Shown here: positions 1-11,612 of the stretch, piece after piece
Position numbering within the stretch: the first letter of the stretch is position 1
Layout of the letters: every line of letters begins with the position of its first letter
Assembly: GCA_930367205.1 (NCBI GenBank)
Contig: OV884011.1
Location: 90,257,474 to 90,321,473, forward strand
DNA from: Acanthosoma haemorrhoidale
Taxonomy: Eukaryota > Arthropoda > Insecta > Hemiptera > Acanthosomatidae
Reading direction: 5' to 3'
DNA length: 64,000 nucleotides
Notes under the pieces: model-generated
What the model was told of the DNA's origin: nothing
Seen by the model: the letters and a program-made list of their open reading frames with translations, nothing else
Databases searched by the model: none
Position numbers and translations under genes: made by a program

Positions 1-330
1 ATTAATGAAATCTTCAATTTATTACATTTTTAGGTCACTTTGAAGCTGTTGCTGCTAAACCACGGGGCATTGACTGCTGTGTGAAGAACTTAAACACTTG
101 CAATTTTGTTTCTTTTAGTTGCGTATGCTGCACCCCATACTTCGCAACCGTTCATTAGTAAAGGACTTTATATGGTTTTGTAAATTAGAAGTGCAATGTT
201 CGGTTATAGATTAGACTTTAAATTTATTATGGGACACAAAATTGCCAGCCTGGCAAAAGCCTCGGTTAGTTTAGCATTTATGTGTTAGTTCAAGGTAAGA
301 CGTTAAACTAAATGAATTCTTCATAACTTA
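1..330 (-). mobile_element. LINE ORF2 C-terminal remnant, cut by left window edge
   Basis: Read on the minus strand, this stretch encodes the region just after the reverse transcriptase domain of a jockey-like non-LTR retrotransposon. Visible pieces are LLIYKTI, then NGCEVWGAAYATKRNK, then a NAPWFSSN-like stretch. These correspond to the 'YK..I.P.L.YG...WG......Q...LR...NAPW' block typical of such ORF2 tails. Upstream, residues resembling LTEAFARLAILCPIINLKS precede it. Several stops and small shifts interrupt the frame, so it is a pseudogene. The element continues to the left of the window. Its residues differ from the other tails here (family 2 has WTYGIELWGTA, the hairpin family LLYGAxLF), so it is probably a separate lineage. 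The family call is from known LINE motifs; the decay is seen directly. Confidence 0.7.
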
Positions 331-2598
331 ATGTGCATTAGACAGATTGCTAACGCGCTTAGCATCAACATCAAATCATATAAGGATATTTTACAGAATT
401 GATTTTTCACATCGATTTCAAATTTGTATCCTGGTGAATTTATGATTACAAATTATGAAAGTTAGGAACGATATTCTTATCTGAAAGATACATTTCGCAT
501 CTGTGCAATTGAAGATTTTATGTTCATGTTAGAATGTTGAAATGGACCAACCTCACTACCCCACCGAATAATTTACTCATATATACGTATATTGTACGCA
601 AATACATATTTAGACAAATAATCCTTAGTTAGGGGGTATGTCGCCTACTTGCTTGAGTCCTGCCTTTGGAAGTAATAATATTTCATGAAACATTAGCTCC
701 CATTGTTAGAAAATGGTGACATCTTGTAAATAGCTTACCTCCTGATAACGTGTTTCTCAAATGTGTGGCAATTTGAAAATGGACCACACTACTAATACTT
801 ATATTGTCAATGTCATAAAAGTCAGTTCGAAAAGAAATCAAAGCATTTTGTACGGGAGATTCTTGAAATATCTGATTTTTTTTTCCCTTACATCTAAAAA
901 CAGTCTCTGAAGCAGGATGAAAATGTACTGGCCCGTGGTGAAAAACTACTGTTACACCGGCATTCTGAAATTGTTACGATGGTGTCTAAATTTAGCTAAC
1001 TACAGTTATATAAAAACAAGCTAAATTATTTACAATTACTGATAATTATGATCTCTGGTTACAAAATTTGAAAACTTATCAGGAGGTTATACGGATATAG
1101 TTTTTACCTATTCAGGCAGTTGTAAAATGTTTTTAGGACTGAATTAAAATGACGAATTGTTATTCATATTGTTAACATTTAGTGATTAATTTGGAAAAGC
1201 AGAGACTGATCGTTTTTTTTTTTCATGCTAACCTGTTCAAATATTACCGTATTATTAAATATTTACCTTGTTATAAATATATACCTTGGTATAAATATCG
1301 CCCAATGTTTACCGTATTAACTATGTAACTATGATATTACTTAATACAAGGTGATTCCCAATGATTCTAAAATCAATGTAATGTAGGATTGTCGAAATTA
1401 GATCATGACGAAATCTGCAGATATACAATTTCTAGCTACAGCTTATTCTACAGAACATATTGCTTTATTGAACACCCATGTCTATGTAGAGTCCACTACA
1501 CTCTATGCTATCAAGATCCCTTTGAGTGTGTACACATTCCACGTTAGCAGATGAGTTTATCTCGCGTAGAAGAGCAATACAGAAGCGAGGATGAGGAGAT
1601 TTGGATTTATACGGGGGCCCGGACAGAGAACAGCCCTCAGGGCAGCTATACATATTCATGTACACACTGGCTGATCCACCCTCCTACCTCTTGTCAGAAT
1701 CTCAAGTAACCCATTATCCGGCCTACCTGTTTATTGTAATAGGCCGTTCTTTATTGGGATTTTGTATACTGATTAATATTAATCGACTGGCCTTCTGGTA
1801 TGCAGACGCTCTGTCGATTTTGTGGGTGGGGGGGGGGGGGGCAGTGATGTTGTTTGATGTTTCTATGGAGATCAACTAAAAAAATAAATGTTGATTAATT
1901 TTATGTGGTTGGAATCAAATATTTAAATGTTATTATTTATTTGTTCACAACTGTGAATACAGGAACAAAAATAATACAATCAGTGAATGAGATATTGAAG
2001 GAATAATAATAACAGGCATGAATGTTGGAATGAGCATCCAGTGATGCCTCCCATAAAAAATATGAATGATTATGTTGATAGTAGTTTATTGAAATTAATA
2101 AATGCCTACTCCTGTGCCTCCGGGGTCCTGTCTTGCATTGCTGATCCATGTGAGGACCGAGCGGCCTTATACATGTTAATGGAATTGTCTGTAAATTCTT
2201 GATGTAAGTGCATACATGTGGAGGTCATACTGTGGGTGCCACTGGTCGAAGTAGTTGTGGTTGATATATTTGTACTGTCGCGACATTTGATTTTTTGGTT
2301 GCTCAATAAATCTGTGCACAACATTCAACCAAATAGGCGAAAACGGAAGTATATGTCTTATATACTTATATAGTTTTAGTCATTGGCTGAAAGTTTTTTC
2401 ATTTTTTAGTGGGAGTCATCCAAAGCTACTTTACTGCCTCTGTTTGTAGTAGAGGATGATTGTCTATAAAAACAGATGGGAAATTCCCACCATGCATTCA
2501 TTGGCTTTCTCCTTGGTAACCGACAACAACTATGTTAACCTTCAAAAATCTATTTCTAGTAGCTTCTCCCAACTTTTGGTCTAATCTTACCAATATGG
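331..2598. other. AT-rich non-coding DNA
   Basis: No gene or recognisable element was found. The stretch is AT-rich with short homopolymer runs, and a run of 14 G sits at 1828-1841. Open frames of 60-90 codons occur but resemble no protein family I know. Confidence 0.5.
1828..1841. repeat. poly(G) run of 14
   Basis: Fourteen consecutive G residues preceded by a GGG triplet (GTGGGTGGG). Such tracts are length-unstable and sequencing-error prone. Confidence 0.9.
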
Positions 2599-2623
2599 AT
2601 GTCAATAAGGCCATCTTTCGGAT

Positions 2624-2669
2624 GAATATATAGTCATTGGAGAAAATGACTATATATTCTCCAATGACT
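2624..2669. repeat. overlapping alternative inverted repeats
   Basis: Two perfect hairpins share bases. Hairpin 1 pairs GAATATATAGTCATT (2624-2638) with AATGACTATATATTC (2645-2659), a 15-bp stem with a 6-nt loop. Hairpin 2 pairs AGTCATTGGAGAA (2632-2644) with TTCTCCAATGACT (2657-2669), a 13-bp stem with a 12-nt loop. They cannot form together. Imperfect complementarity continues outward (ATGTCAA near 2600, TTGACAT near 2675). No coding function is implied. Confidence 0.85.
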
Positions 2670-2680
2670 TCGTTGACATT

Positions 2681-4789
2681 TTTTTGTTAAATGGCAGGGT
2701 ATGAAACAATATGTTTTTAGTTATTAAATTATTTCTAATTTTCCCGTGGTATTAAATAAGTTCAAATTAAAAATATCGACGTCCTAATGAGCAATAATTA
2801 TTATTTATTGAGACTTTACTCGACTACAATAAAAAAAAAAAAATTACACTCTTATTGATTTATTATTATTTGGACTATCGGAAGGCTAATAGTGAGTTAT
2901 ATATTAAACTTTATCTATATTTTAGCCATATTTAAGTGCACATTACCATTGGTTGCTTATCTACAGGTTGGCACCATTTTCACTGTCAATGACACTTTAC
3001 CTTTCCGCCACGATTACAAATCGTCATAAAAACTTTTATTAAACATGTGTTCAAAACTTTTTCTCAGCCATAACAAGACCTGTGAGGCTGCAGCTGGCTA
3101 TTCGATCCTTAATCCAGCACACATATTTGTTCGCGTCGACATAATTAAAAATTAGGGTATTATTGAAAAATTACGGGTAGAATGGCACTATTTGATAATG
3201 ACAGGAGTTAATGCCGCATTGGAGCACTTTAATGATTCCAAATAGCCACCCAGCTATTTTTCGTTTCTTTTGAAGTCAACTCGATTACAGATTAGAAGCT
3301 AATCCTCATTTGGGGTTTTGTTAATTAGGCTAAACACATCCCCGGATCGAACTACCCTCTCATTAATTAGGATTCGTCGAATTTTGGCACTCTTTCCCTA
3401 ATTGGCAAGTTGAATGGTAATTATCTTGAGGAGAATTCCAAAATTTAGCTACCGGTTTCAAACGTGTAATTTACACACATTGTATCTGTGTGGGAACTTG
3501 AAAACGTATATCCATGAAACGTTTTCAGATATTTCTTCTCAATCACCCATGATCAATATTTTATTATAATGGTTAGTAAGGCAACAGTATAACTTGATAT
3601 CGTGATGGGAGGGAATGGCTTTTATGGCTTCTCATCACGAATCGTAAAAGAAAAAAAATTATGCATGTTGGAAGCGTATCAATACGACACATGTTGTTAA
3701 AATAATGAGGATGATTAGTAGTTGAAAAATAGTCATGCAAGGGATACCTGAACAGGCGAAACGTTTACCAATCCGATAAAAATAAAAATGTGTAGAGACT
3801 TTAAAGGCCTGTATAGAAATTGTTGCGTTCATATAGTGTAATTCATTTGTGTTATTTAGATTTTTTATGGCTCTTTATGGAGTGTTGAGTGGTTGGAATA
3901 TTGTTAGGATTCTAACAGTGGAAATAGAAATGCTATGTAGGATGACTAGCTATGTGGCGCCACAATCCGAGGAGGAAGTCAACCATCTGGGCTCACTTCT
4001 TCCAATCCATCCTTGTACCTCCTTGTACATCAGCTCAATAAAAGGCAAATCCAGTTTTACGTCCACTAGCTCTCTCAAACTCGATTCCTTCGTTTTTTTC
4101 CAGTACACTGGACGTTTGGGATGTCTTGTCTCCTTCATTCTCCTTGTACTTCCCAACCGCGGTGCATTCTCTTTATTCTCTCCCTCTGTAAAGGTCACCA
4201 TTCACTGCTCCTTTTAGTGCCACTGAAGCCCACGAACGGATGCCCATTCTTTGGACGTTAGTTAGTTTAGTAAGTTTTTAGCATAAAACCTCATGGAAAT
4301 GAGCCGATCCCTATTTTTAAAAGATCACTTTTGCTTGCACGTTTATGCGAAAAATAACTAATTGAAATAGATTAATGAGGATATCAGGTATAATCTCTGT
4401 TAATATGACAAGATCCTTTGGTTTCCTATGAGGTGATTTTCGTTGCCACTCTTCCCAATGACTCGATGAGTAGACATTACAAAAGAGCAATAAAACTTTA
4501 TTAAACATTTGCTTTATAATGGCCAACAACTTTACAGCTATTTATAGTATTCTTTAAGCTGTTTCTTAACCTAACATCTTTTATTAGCATACAAGCTGAC
4601 AGCTCTCCTGAATACATACAACAAACTTATTTTATATCATTCGATTGAGTTATCTGCAATCATTCAAATAAAAAGAGAATAGCATTCTTTTTTTTTTATT
4701 TAGATTAGATTGCTACAAATATTATAACCATATTATAAAAAATTCGTATGCATTTACAAATTAGTTATATTAAATGAACGTTTGATTCT
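2681..4789. other. non-coding stretch with a TAAT-rich island
   Basis: No supportable gene. Between about 3100 and 3480 the composition is more balanced and homeodomain-type cores are clustered (TTAATTAGG near 3319, CATTAATTAGGA near 3361, CCTAATTGGC near 3397). A 122-codon open frame on plus (3849-4217) and an 83-codon one on minus (3950-4201) overlap each other and match no family I recognise. Confidence 0.4.
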
Positions 4790-5303
4790 ATTAATATTTT
4801 ATTCTACTGTATTTCTAAGGACTATAGCTTCCCATGCTAGAAAGGCCATTAAAACCCTTTATACTTACTTTGATACGCACTGTTATTGAATAAATTCTCT
4901 CTCATATTTTTAAATGATATTACAAAATTATCCACATATCCTTATGCCAAGATGGCTACTAGCTTCACACATCCCTACAATCCTCCTTGGAGTTTAAATT
5001 GGCAATCGCTTCGATATCTCCTATAATTTACCCGTTATTGGGAGTTCTGATACTCGTCAGCATTGCCCCTCTTTTTCAGAGCGTCTGCGTCTTCCGCATG
5101 CTCTCTGTCCGTACCGCTACTACCTAAAGTACCTGTAATGTGGCTGTAGAGTAGGGAGGGTGATCTATCTGATCTCTGAATCCTTCTCATTTGCGGGAAA
5201 GGTGACATAGTGACCGCAGGTGGTTTTCGCGATTTCTTTGGCTTTGCACATATTTTATGCGAGTATATTGTAAATAATATTTCAATAAAGAAGCGAATAC
5301 ATA
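4790..5303 (+). mobile_element. family-2 LINE 3' end (ORF2 tail and 3' UTR)
   Basis: This stretch aligns by eye with the copies at 22.0-22.76 kb. A decayed tail reads FLRTIA, KTLY and ASHIPTIL, matching VLRTIV, KTLH and APHIPIIL in the 21.7-kb copy. It is followed by a shared 3' UTR: the blocks CGTTATTGGGAG, AGAGCGTC, GCTCTCTGTC and TAATGTGGCTG recur near 22.48-22.67 kb. The 3' terminus is probably near 5303, where GTATATTGTAAATA followed by AATAAAG resembles GTATACTGTAAATA at 22.73 kb. Stops and frameshifts are frequent, so this is an old insertion. No target-site duplication was found. Confidence 0.6.
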
Positions 5304-6560
5304 TTTAATGTGTTTTCTTGTTCATTTCCATATTATTTAAAATTAATTTTCTTGTCAAAATTTTATTTAGTCCATATGCCATTTCCTGATTTCCTGTATT
5401 TGATTTCCCCCACAACCTTCCATTGCATAAGCTATTCATCGAAGTTTAGTTGTACGACTTTCATTTTTTATTTGTCGGTTTCGAAACTGAAATGATCCCA
5501 TACAGGGTACGAAGCTGGTTTGGATTGATCGCTTTCAAGTCACAGAGTACTTTGTTGTTCCCCTCCCTTAAGCTCGCCCTTCAGGTTGGATCCTGAGGGT
5601 TTTTTTATTCACTGGTATAGTTGCATAAGCTTCTCATGGTTTCAATTGGTATTGCGTCGTCTTTGCTTTACGTACCTCAAAGTCAAAACACTGTTTATCA
5701 ACACTTTTGGTTAGGGTATATCTAGTATGTATTTAATTTATTTTTAGGGGATAGGGTGGTAGCATGTTCCTAGGAATTCTAATTCCCGGTAAGAAAGAAC
5801 GAATGCGCCATTTTATCAGGAGCCTTAAGATTTGGATTTAAGGGGTAAAACAAATGTCCTGTTATTCAATAAATTTGAGCAGGGTAAGTTCACACAGCCG
5901 AAGAAAAGACTATAGATTGAGAAGACGTATGTAAGCCATCACATTTACACGATGGACTATCTAATAAGATGGAAATGATGGAGATATCATAGGGAAGCTC
6001 TGTGCACTGTTAAGAGCTGATTCAAGTTGTAGTTAAATTTAAGCTGCGTTGTGTCTAAACTTGAGTTCACCTTAGCATCTAGTTTCCGAGGTAGTCATTA
6101 CCGCTGATCAACTAATTTCCCATGAAGATAACAACAACTACAGCAATTTCTTGAAAAAGGATATGTACATTATATGATACATAAATCTTGCATTGCTAAC
6201 GTATCGGCATATTCATTGCGCATTGCTCTCAATTCATTTATGCACTGTTACTTAGCCAAAATACAGTTTTATTCCATAGGGATATACACTAGTACTTCGC
6301 CTGCGCTAAACTATTACAAGTCGTTTTCGTATCGCTCAACAAACTAAGTGTTTTTTTTTACCGTTGGAAAGAAGTGTCTAGTTCGTTGAACCGTCTCAAC
6401 CGACTACTGGGTTGAGAGCTACTCACGGAGGAGCTGTCTTCAGGTGAGTGGATAGTGAAGCTGTGGACTGTATTGCCAAGTTTCACTTCACAACTCATAG
6501 AGAAGGCGGTCATATTGGAAGGCTGTCGACCAGCTGTACTAGAGATAAGAGTGGGGAGTC
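5304..6560. other. non-coding DNA upstream of a LINE
   Basis: No gene recognised. The last 200 bases (about 6360-6560) are more GC-balanced and may be 5' UTR of the LINE that follows or its flank; they have no visible match upstream of the second ORF1 copy near 45 kb. Confidence 0.4.
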
Positions 6561-6582
6561 CGGCTAGATCCTCATAACACCG

Positions 6583-6620
6583 TGGCCTAGTGCAAGTGTC
6601 ACAGGCTCTTAATTAAATTA
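6583..6620 (+). promoter_or_regulatory. tRNA-like leader with A-box match
   Basis: TGGCCTAGTGC at 6583-6593 matches the RNA polymerase III A-box consensus (TGGCNNAGTGG) at all but the last base. A GGCTCTTAATT stretch follows where the second copy (near 45 kb) has a B box, so the B box here is decayed or partly deleted. It lies 146 bases before the ORF1 start codon. Whether it promotes transcription or is a fused tRNA-derived sequence cannot be told from the sequence. Confidence 0.5.
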
Positions 6621-6728
6621 CGTGCGTTCTTGGTTGCTTTCTGCTACATATTTTTTATTTATAAAAAAATACTGTATAATTCAAAAAAATACTGCTTATT
6701 ATGAATCATGCGTTTCTATCACTAGTTA

Positions 6729-8010
6729 ATGTCTGAAAAAAAAAGCAACGCTCCAAGGTCCCGGGGACCAACACCTACTCCGTCGCCAGTCAAACGTAAG
6801 CCACGGCAATCTCTAATAGAAATGTGCCTATACATTTTTCAGCACCCAGCAGCTCTATGGAAGAAATACAGTTACTACCTACCACATCAAAACAAACAAC
6901 AACCCATAAGTCTCAATTTTTCACGCCCGATAGTTACGAGGTGTTCAAAAATATTAAAGTAGAGGACATGGACTCTACACAAACACCCACAGAGCCCAAG
7001 CCACCAGCGATATTTGTATGCAATATTAGTAATTTAAAATAACTATGTACTCAATTATGTAAAAATGTAGGTACAGGCAAATACACGTGCCTCAATTGGT
7101 CCCGGGACACAAAAGTAGCTCCGGACACTCCCGACAGATACTGAGCAATAATAAAATACTTGGAAGAAACTAAGGCCGACTTCCATACCTACCAACTAAA
7201 GCAGGAAAGATCGCTACGGGTGGTGATTAAAAACCTGCATCCCAATACACCAGCGGACGAGATAGAAAAGGAGCCCTTAGGCTTAGGATAAAAGGTTCGC
7301 CAAATTACCAATGTGCTCCGTGAGGAAAGGCAAGAAGATGAAGCTATTAAGACACCACTGCCCTTGTTCTTTACGGATTTAGAGGGAACACCTGCAGTGG
7401 AAAAAAACTCTACGAGATTACCCACTTGTATTACACAAGAGTACAGGTCGAAAAGCCTTACCCGAAACGTGACATAGTCCAATGCCATAATTGCCAGGCA
7501 TATGGGCACACGAAATCATACTGCTACCCACCATCCCAGGTATGTAAAGTGCAGTGGGCAGCACAAAAGTAAATTGTGCAAGAAGCCCCTAAAATCACCT
7601 GCTGTATGCGTGCTTTGTCAGCAAGGCCACCCAGCAAACTATAAAGGCTGTGAGACTTACAGAATTCTGAAGACCAGGAGCGACGTCGTCGGCCAGAAGA
7701 AGAGAGACCAGCCACAGGTAGCTCAAGAAGTGCCCCCGCCAGAAACTTGAGGCCTTCAGCCTCTTTTGCTGATGCCGTTCGGAACAGAGAGCAGTCACAG
7801 GCATTGCCCACTCCTCCTTCACACGTTCTTCTTACCCAGCACTCCGTTCATCCCAGCAACCAGCAAGCTCAATCCCATCCTCAACCACACATCTCGCATA
7901 TTCCTCCACCTTCAAGCTCTTCAGATCTCTCTGGTTTATTATCATTCCTAACAGAGTTCAGAACCAAAATTTTCCCTTCTTACAAATCTAGTCATCTACC
8001 TCATCCCCAT
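6729..8010 (+). pseudogene. jockey-like ORF1 (gag-like CCHC protein), frameshifted
   Basis: ORF1 proteins of jockey-like elements bind element RNA and chaperone it during retrotransposition. The start is the ATG of MSEKKS, because the same TAATGTCT context begins the homologous ORF near 45174. A basic N-terminus (GPTPTPSPVKRKPR) is followed after a frameshift near 6825 by PKPPAIFV, then TAA at 7040. Matching residues continue through further stops (KYTCLNWSRD, QERSLRVVI, NTPADEI, KVRQITNVLRE). Three zinc knuckles follow: CHNCQAYGHTKSYC (7483-7524, CX2CX4HX4C), then a partial CSGQHKSKLC, and CVLCQQGHPANYKGC. A proline/serine/histidine-rich tail runs from about 7747 to 8010. At least two frameshifts and four stops make it non-functional. 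The domain set (PRE_C2HC plus CCHC) is the established pattern for insect jockey gag. Confidence 0.88.
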
Positions 8011-8034
8011 TAAACAAAACCCATAGGTGGATCC

Positions 8035-8720
8035 TTCCGACTCCTTAGCCATTCTCCTTTGGAATGCAAATGATGTTCGCACCCACACTAACGAACTGAC
8101 AGGACTACTTCATGACAATAAAATCCACGTAGCTCTCATTACATAAACAAGACTTACAAGTAAACGACCTTTTACAGTTGGACAGTACCAGACTTATCGA
8201 ACTGCTCACCCAGATGGAAGAGAACATGCAGGCACCGCTGTCATTGTCCATAACTCCATTTCCCATTACATAGTTCATTTGGAGCACACGATTTTCTTCA
8301 ATCCACTGCAGTGTCAATGAGCACATTCACTTTTCCCCTTACTCTAGCATCAGTGTACTGCCCTCCCAATAAACCCATTTCTGATTCCTAATTCATCTCC
8401 TTTCTAGACTCCAGCGGGCATCGTTTGCTTGTGGGTGGGGACTTTAACGCAAAGCATCAACCCCAATGTTGATGCAATCAATACTCAAGATCCAAAAATA
8501 CACAAGGACATGCTTTTCTATCTGCACTCACACGGAAACATTGCTCCACTATCTCCTGACACAGCCACTTATTGGTCATCAAATCCCAACCAAAATCCAG
8601 ATCTCCTAGACTTTTTCTTCTACAATAGTTTAGGAACTCTAAAAAACTATTCACTCACGCGCCTCTATGACCTCTCCTCCGATCATAGCCCTGGTTCCTT
8701 ACCATTTCCGTAAGACCTAT
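8035..8720 (+). pseudogene. APE-type endonuclease domain of LINE ORF2
   Basis: This domain nicks target DNA to prime reverse transcription. The reading starts with LAILLWNANDVRTHTNEL, the ORF2 N-terminus with the conserved asparagine. A TAA then replaces the motif-II glutamate codon region (ALIT*TRL, where family members read SETRL). HPDGREHAGTAVIVHNS follows, then LVGGDFNAKH (8425-8457), the conserved GDFNA motif. LLDFFFYN corresponds to the (D)xxLDF/DL block and SSDHSP (8675-8692) holds the catalytic SDH. Frames shift several times between blocks. Catalytic blocks in order make the identification firm, while the lost glutamate and shifts show that it is dead. Confidence 0.85.
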
Positions 8721-9612
8721 CCACAAACTACCTCCTCCTTCATTTATCAGGGGCACAGTTGATTGGTACCACTTTCGCCTGATTCTTACAGACTCTGTAG
8801 ACCTCAAAGTACCCCTAAAACATCCCAAGACCTAGATGATGCAGTGCATTCCTTCACTACTCTGATGTAGAGGTCGGCCTGGGAGGCATCGTCAGCCCAC
8901 CGTCATCTGAAAAACCATAATCATAATCCTTTACCTCAGTATCTCAAAGACCTAATCCAATCCAAACGCCATTCGAGAACAGTGTAGCAAGGATCCTGAC
9001 ATCCTGCTGATCGTCGCTCATACAATCAGTACTGCAGGCTGGAAAAGCGGCGATTGGCATCCTTCCGTTTCGATTCTTTTAATTACTATCTCTCCTCTCT
9101 GTCTACCAGGGATAACTCCTTGTGGAATCTAACTAAGAAAATCCTAAATTCATCCTGTTTCACACCCACTCTGTTGTGATGATGGGTCCTGTGCTGCTTC
9201 GGATGTCGAGAGAGCGGAAGAATTCGCACTGCATCTTTCCCGTAGTTTCACTCCTCACCTTACTCTTCAAAACAATACTCATCGCCCAACTGTTGAAGAT
9301 TTCCTCACTTCATCTACCCCTCTCTCACCACCAAATCCCATTAACCCCTCTGAGGTCAAATATCTTCTGAAAAAATTACCTTACCAAAAATCTCCAGGGT
9401 ATGATCTCCTTACTGCTCGAATCCTCCAACAACTTCCTTCTAAAGCCACAATCTTCCTAACCTACATTTATAACTGCATTATTCGAACGACGCATTTTTC
9501 TCTCCTTTGGAAACACTCCATTATAGTCCTATTCGCCCAACCCGGTAAACCACCCAATGACGCCTCATCTTACCGTCCAATTTGCCTACTCCCTATCCTC
9601 TCAAACTTATAA
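8720..9612 (+). pseudogene. LINE ORF2 linker and RT finger region, truncated
   Basis: After the endonuclease, a linker typical of jockey ORF2 is seen (LKDLIQSKRHSRTV, then CRLEKRRLASFRFDSFNYYL, then SLWNLTKKIL). The reverse transcriptase begins near 9338: EVKYLLKKLPYQKSPGYDLL, then LWKHSIIVLFAQPGKPP, then SSYRPICLLPILSNL and a TAA. KSPGYD and SYRPICLLP are the first conserved RT motifs. Everything after this (palm motifs A to E and the C-terminal tail) is missing, so the copy could not make a working RT. Confidence 0.85.
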
Positions 9613-10304
9613 CTCTGTTCATAGCTTACAGTAATGAACAGAACCATGATACCGGAAATACATAAAAGGTGAACACAATCCTAATCTTCTACCGAGAATG
9701 CATCTGAAATGGTTCTTCTTCCGTAGAGGGGAACAATTCTAGCTGCCGATCAGGCGCTAACGGAGAGTCGTCTTTGCTGAAATTACCGATGCCTAGGCGA
9801 GTTGTATGACTGTATCGACGGTCCTTGTACCCGGTAATCTGCTTCAGTTCTTAAAGGATACTCATATCCTTCAGCGAAAAGTGGTTCAAACTCGATTTCT
9901 CCAATAATGAGGTCTGCATTTTGGGACGCATCGATATCAGAAGCCGAAAATCTCTGCCAGCGATACTGTCGAGTTGTGCTGCTGTTGTACGTTGAATTTT
10001 CCCATGGCCTACGTCGATCCGCTGCTCACGGCCTCGTCTAAGAAAATGTAACATCACAAGTATCAACACCATCCATTCCAATATAAATCAAGTCAAAGGA
10101 AACAACACCAATCACATTCTACTGCACATTACCTTTACGCTGTAGTTCCATTCATGGCAATAAATTGTGAAATAAAAAGAAAGAAGGGGTAACAAATATG
10201 TCATGCCACACTGTCTCCCCTGCTTCATATAATTATGAGTTAAACTGCACCATAAAAAAAAAATCTGTAGTCTAGTGGTTTTAATATATAGGGATAGTCT
10301 GTGG
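9613..10304. other. unidentified sequence after LINE breakpoint
   Basis: Between about 9690 and 10080 the base composition is coding-like and the minus strand has overlapping open stretches (for example LDSIAGRDF, and in another frame DASQNADLIIGEIEF then EYPLRTEADYRVQGPS). I do not recognise the protein. It may be a fragment of another mobile element that caused the LINE truncation. Two frames seem to share the signal, suggesting frameshift decay. Confidence 0.3.
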
Positions 10305-10754
10305 CTGGGGTCCCCAACCTTTACACATGTTAGAGCACATTGTAGATACAATTTTTTTTTCATAACATAATTTATAGCTGGACATAACTAATAATACACA
10401 TAGTATACAAAAAAATAATTGATTCCAAAAAAACTATAAATTTAGCAACAACATATAAAAATAGTTCTTTATACTCTTATGAAATGTAAATAATAAATTA
10501 AATATATATATAGTTTACATATATTAAACTTCTTTCTAACAAATATAAACCTCAAAGTCATTTTGATCTTTGGCACTGCTTATCATTGACCATTGTTTGA
10601 TAATTAGGAGGGAGTATGATGATTTTCCTAATCATAAGGAACCATCAAGATCTGTATTTTGATCTCATGATATTTATTGTTTCAAAAATGATTCAGTCAA
10701 GAATATGTCAAGTACATCCACATGTATGTGGTACCGAAAAACGATTTTATCTTA

Positions 10755-10960
10755 TGTCGGGCAATCCCCACCGGGATGTCTCGGTGATCTAGTCAGCATG
10801 TATAAATTTGCCGATGGCCAGCGGAAGTTGGTGAGAACAAAGAGTCACGTTTTGGTCTATAACCCTTACTGGTAGCCAGGTGTTCGTTTAGCTGACTCCA
10901 TTTTATCGAAAAATATGTACCCCGACAGTGCACTGTGATCAGAAGATGACATCTTGTATG
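10755..10960 (-). mobile_element. gypsy-type LTR fragment, R/U5 end
   Basis: Related to the LTR at 29223-29992. Shared blocks in plus orientation are TGTCGGG at the end (10755 and 29223), CTGACTCCATTTTAT (near 10895 and 29325) and CCCGACA..GCACTGTG..TCA (near 10920 and 29350). Only the 3' part of the LTR (minus orientation) is present; the primer-binding site next to the 29-kb copy is absent here, where AAGATAAAATCG follows. The divergence is considerable, so the copies are old or from different subfamilies. Confidence 0.5.
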
Positions 10961-11612
10961 TCAAGAAGTGGTGGAAGAAGATTTTAAAGAAGAGGTAGAA
11001 GAAGAGGCAGTGCGCGTGGTATTGGAATTTGTACTCCGTGAAAAAATCGTATCCCAAAAGGTAAGTATGAACCGAAGAAAAGTAGACTGGTCCGAGGCGG
11101 GAGTTCCACTACGCAGATGTGGTGCCGCCAAGGCCGTCCTCTACGTGAAAGTGGCCCTTTCCAATGAGTGCTAGTAGGGATTCACAATCAATTGTCCCGG
11201 TACTATCGACTTCGTACAACCTATTAGCAATCTAACGTCTTGGTGATATCCAATATAAACGCCATTTCTAAATCCTTCGTTGTAAAATGCATCAACATAT
11301 TGCTGCTTGCTGCTCCACATTTCGATAAAACCGAAAGCCTTTTTTTTTTCTTTGGTACCTATTATAGCGTGTTATGTATTAAGTGTATACATATGTGTAT
11401 ATTATAATAATGTGATAAACAGGTATAGCGATAAAATAGAGGGCGATATACAAAAGAAAGCTGTTACCTTCTGATTTTGCTGGAGGGTCCCAATCATCTC
11501 CTTGTCATTTAGCGTCCTTGTCTTCTGCATCACCTGAGGAATAAGCTTTCTCGGTTGCTCAATCCCAACACGTGCCTCTGAATCCGGCCGTGATCGTCAA
11601 GTTATTGGTAAG
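10961..11612. other. unassigned sequence
   Basis: Contains a short acidic/basic open frame (10968-11174) and AT-rich DNA. No family recognised. Confidence 0.3.

Larger units (their letters stand above)
6575..9612 (+). mobile_element. jockey-like LINE, 5' two-thirds, decayed
   Basis: This is the longest element in the window. In order it has a tRNA-like leader (6583 on), ORF1 encoding a gag-like RNA-binding protein (6729 to about 8010), an APE-type endonuclease (about 8035-8710), a linker, and the first part of the RT domain (about 9338-9612). Homology stops at a TAA at 9610-9612, before any RT palm motif. No poly(A) or 3' UTR follows, so the copy is truncated at its 3' side, which is unusual because LINE copies are usually 5'-truncated. 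Deletion or a later insertion is the likely cause. All three coding parts carry stops and frameshifts. The order gag-EN-RT and the motifs place it in the jockey group. Confidence 0.88.

Noticed and set aside
3950..4201. 83-codon minus frame with KRPVYW resembling an R1 linker
   Set aside because: Only a six-residue resemblance; no endonuclease or RT motif next to it.
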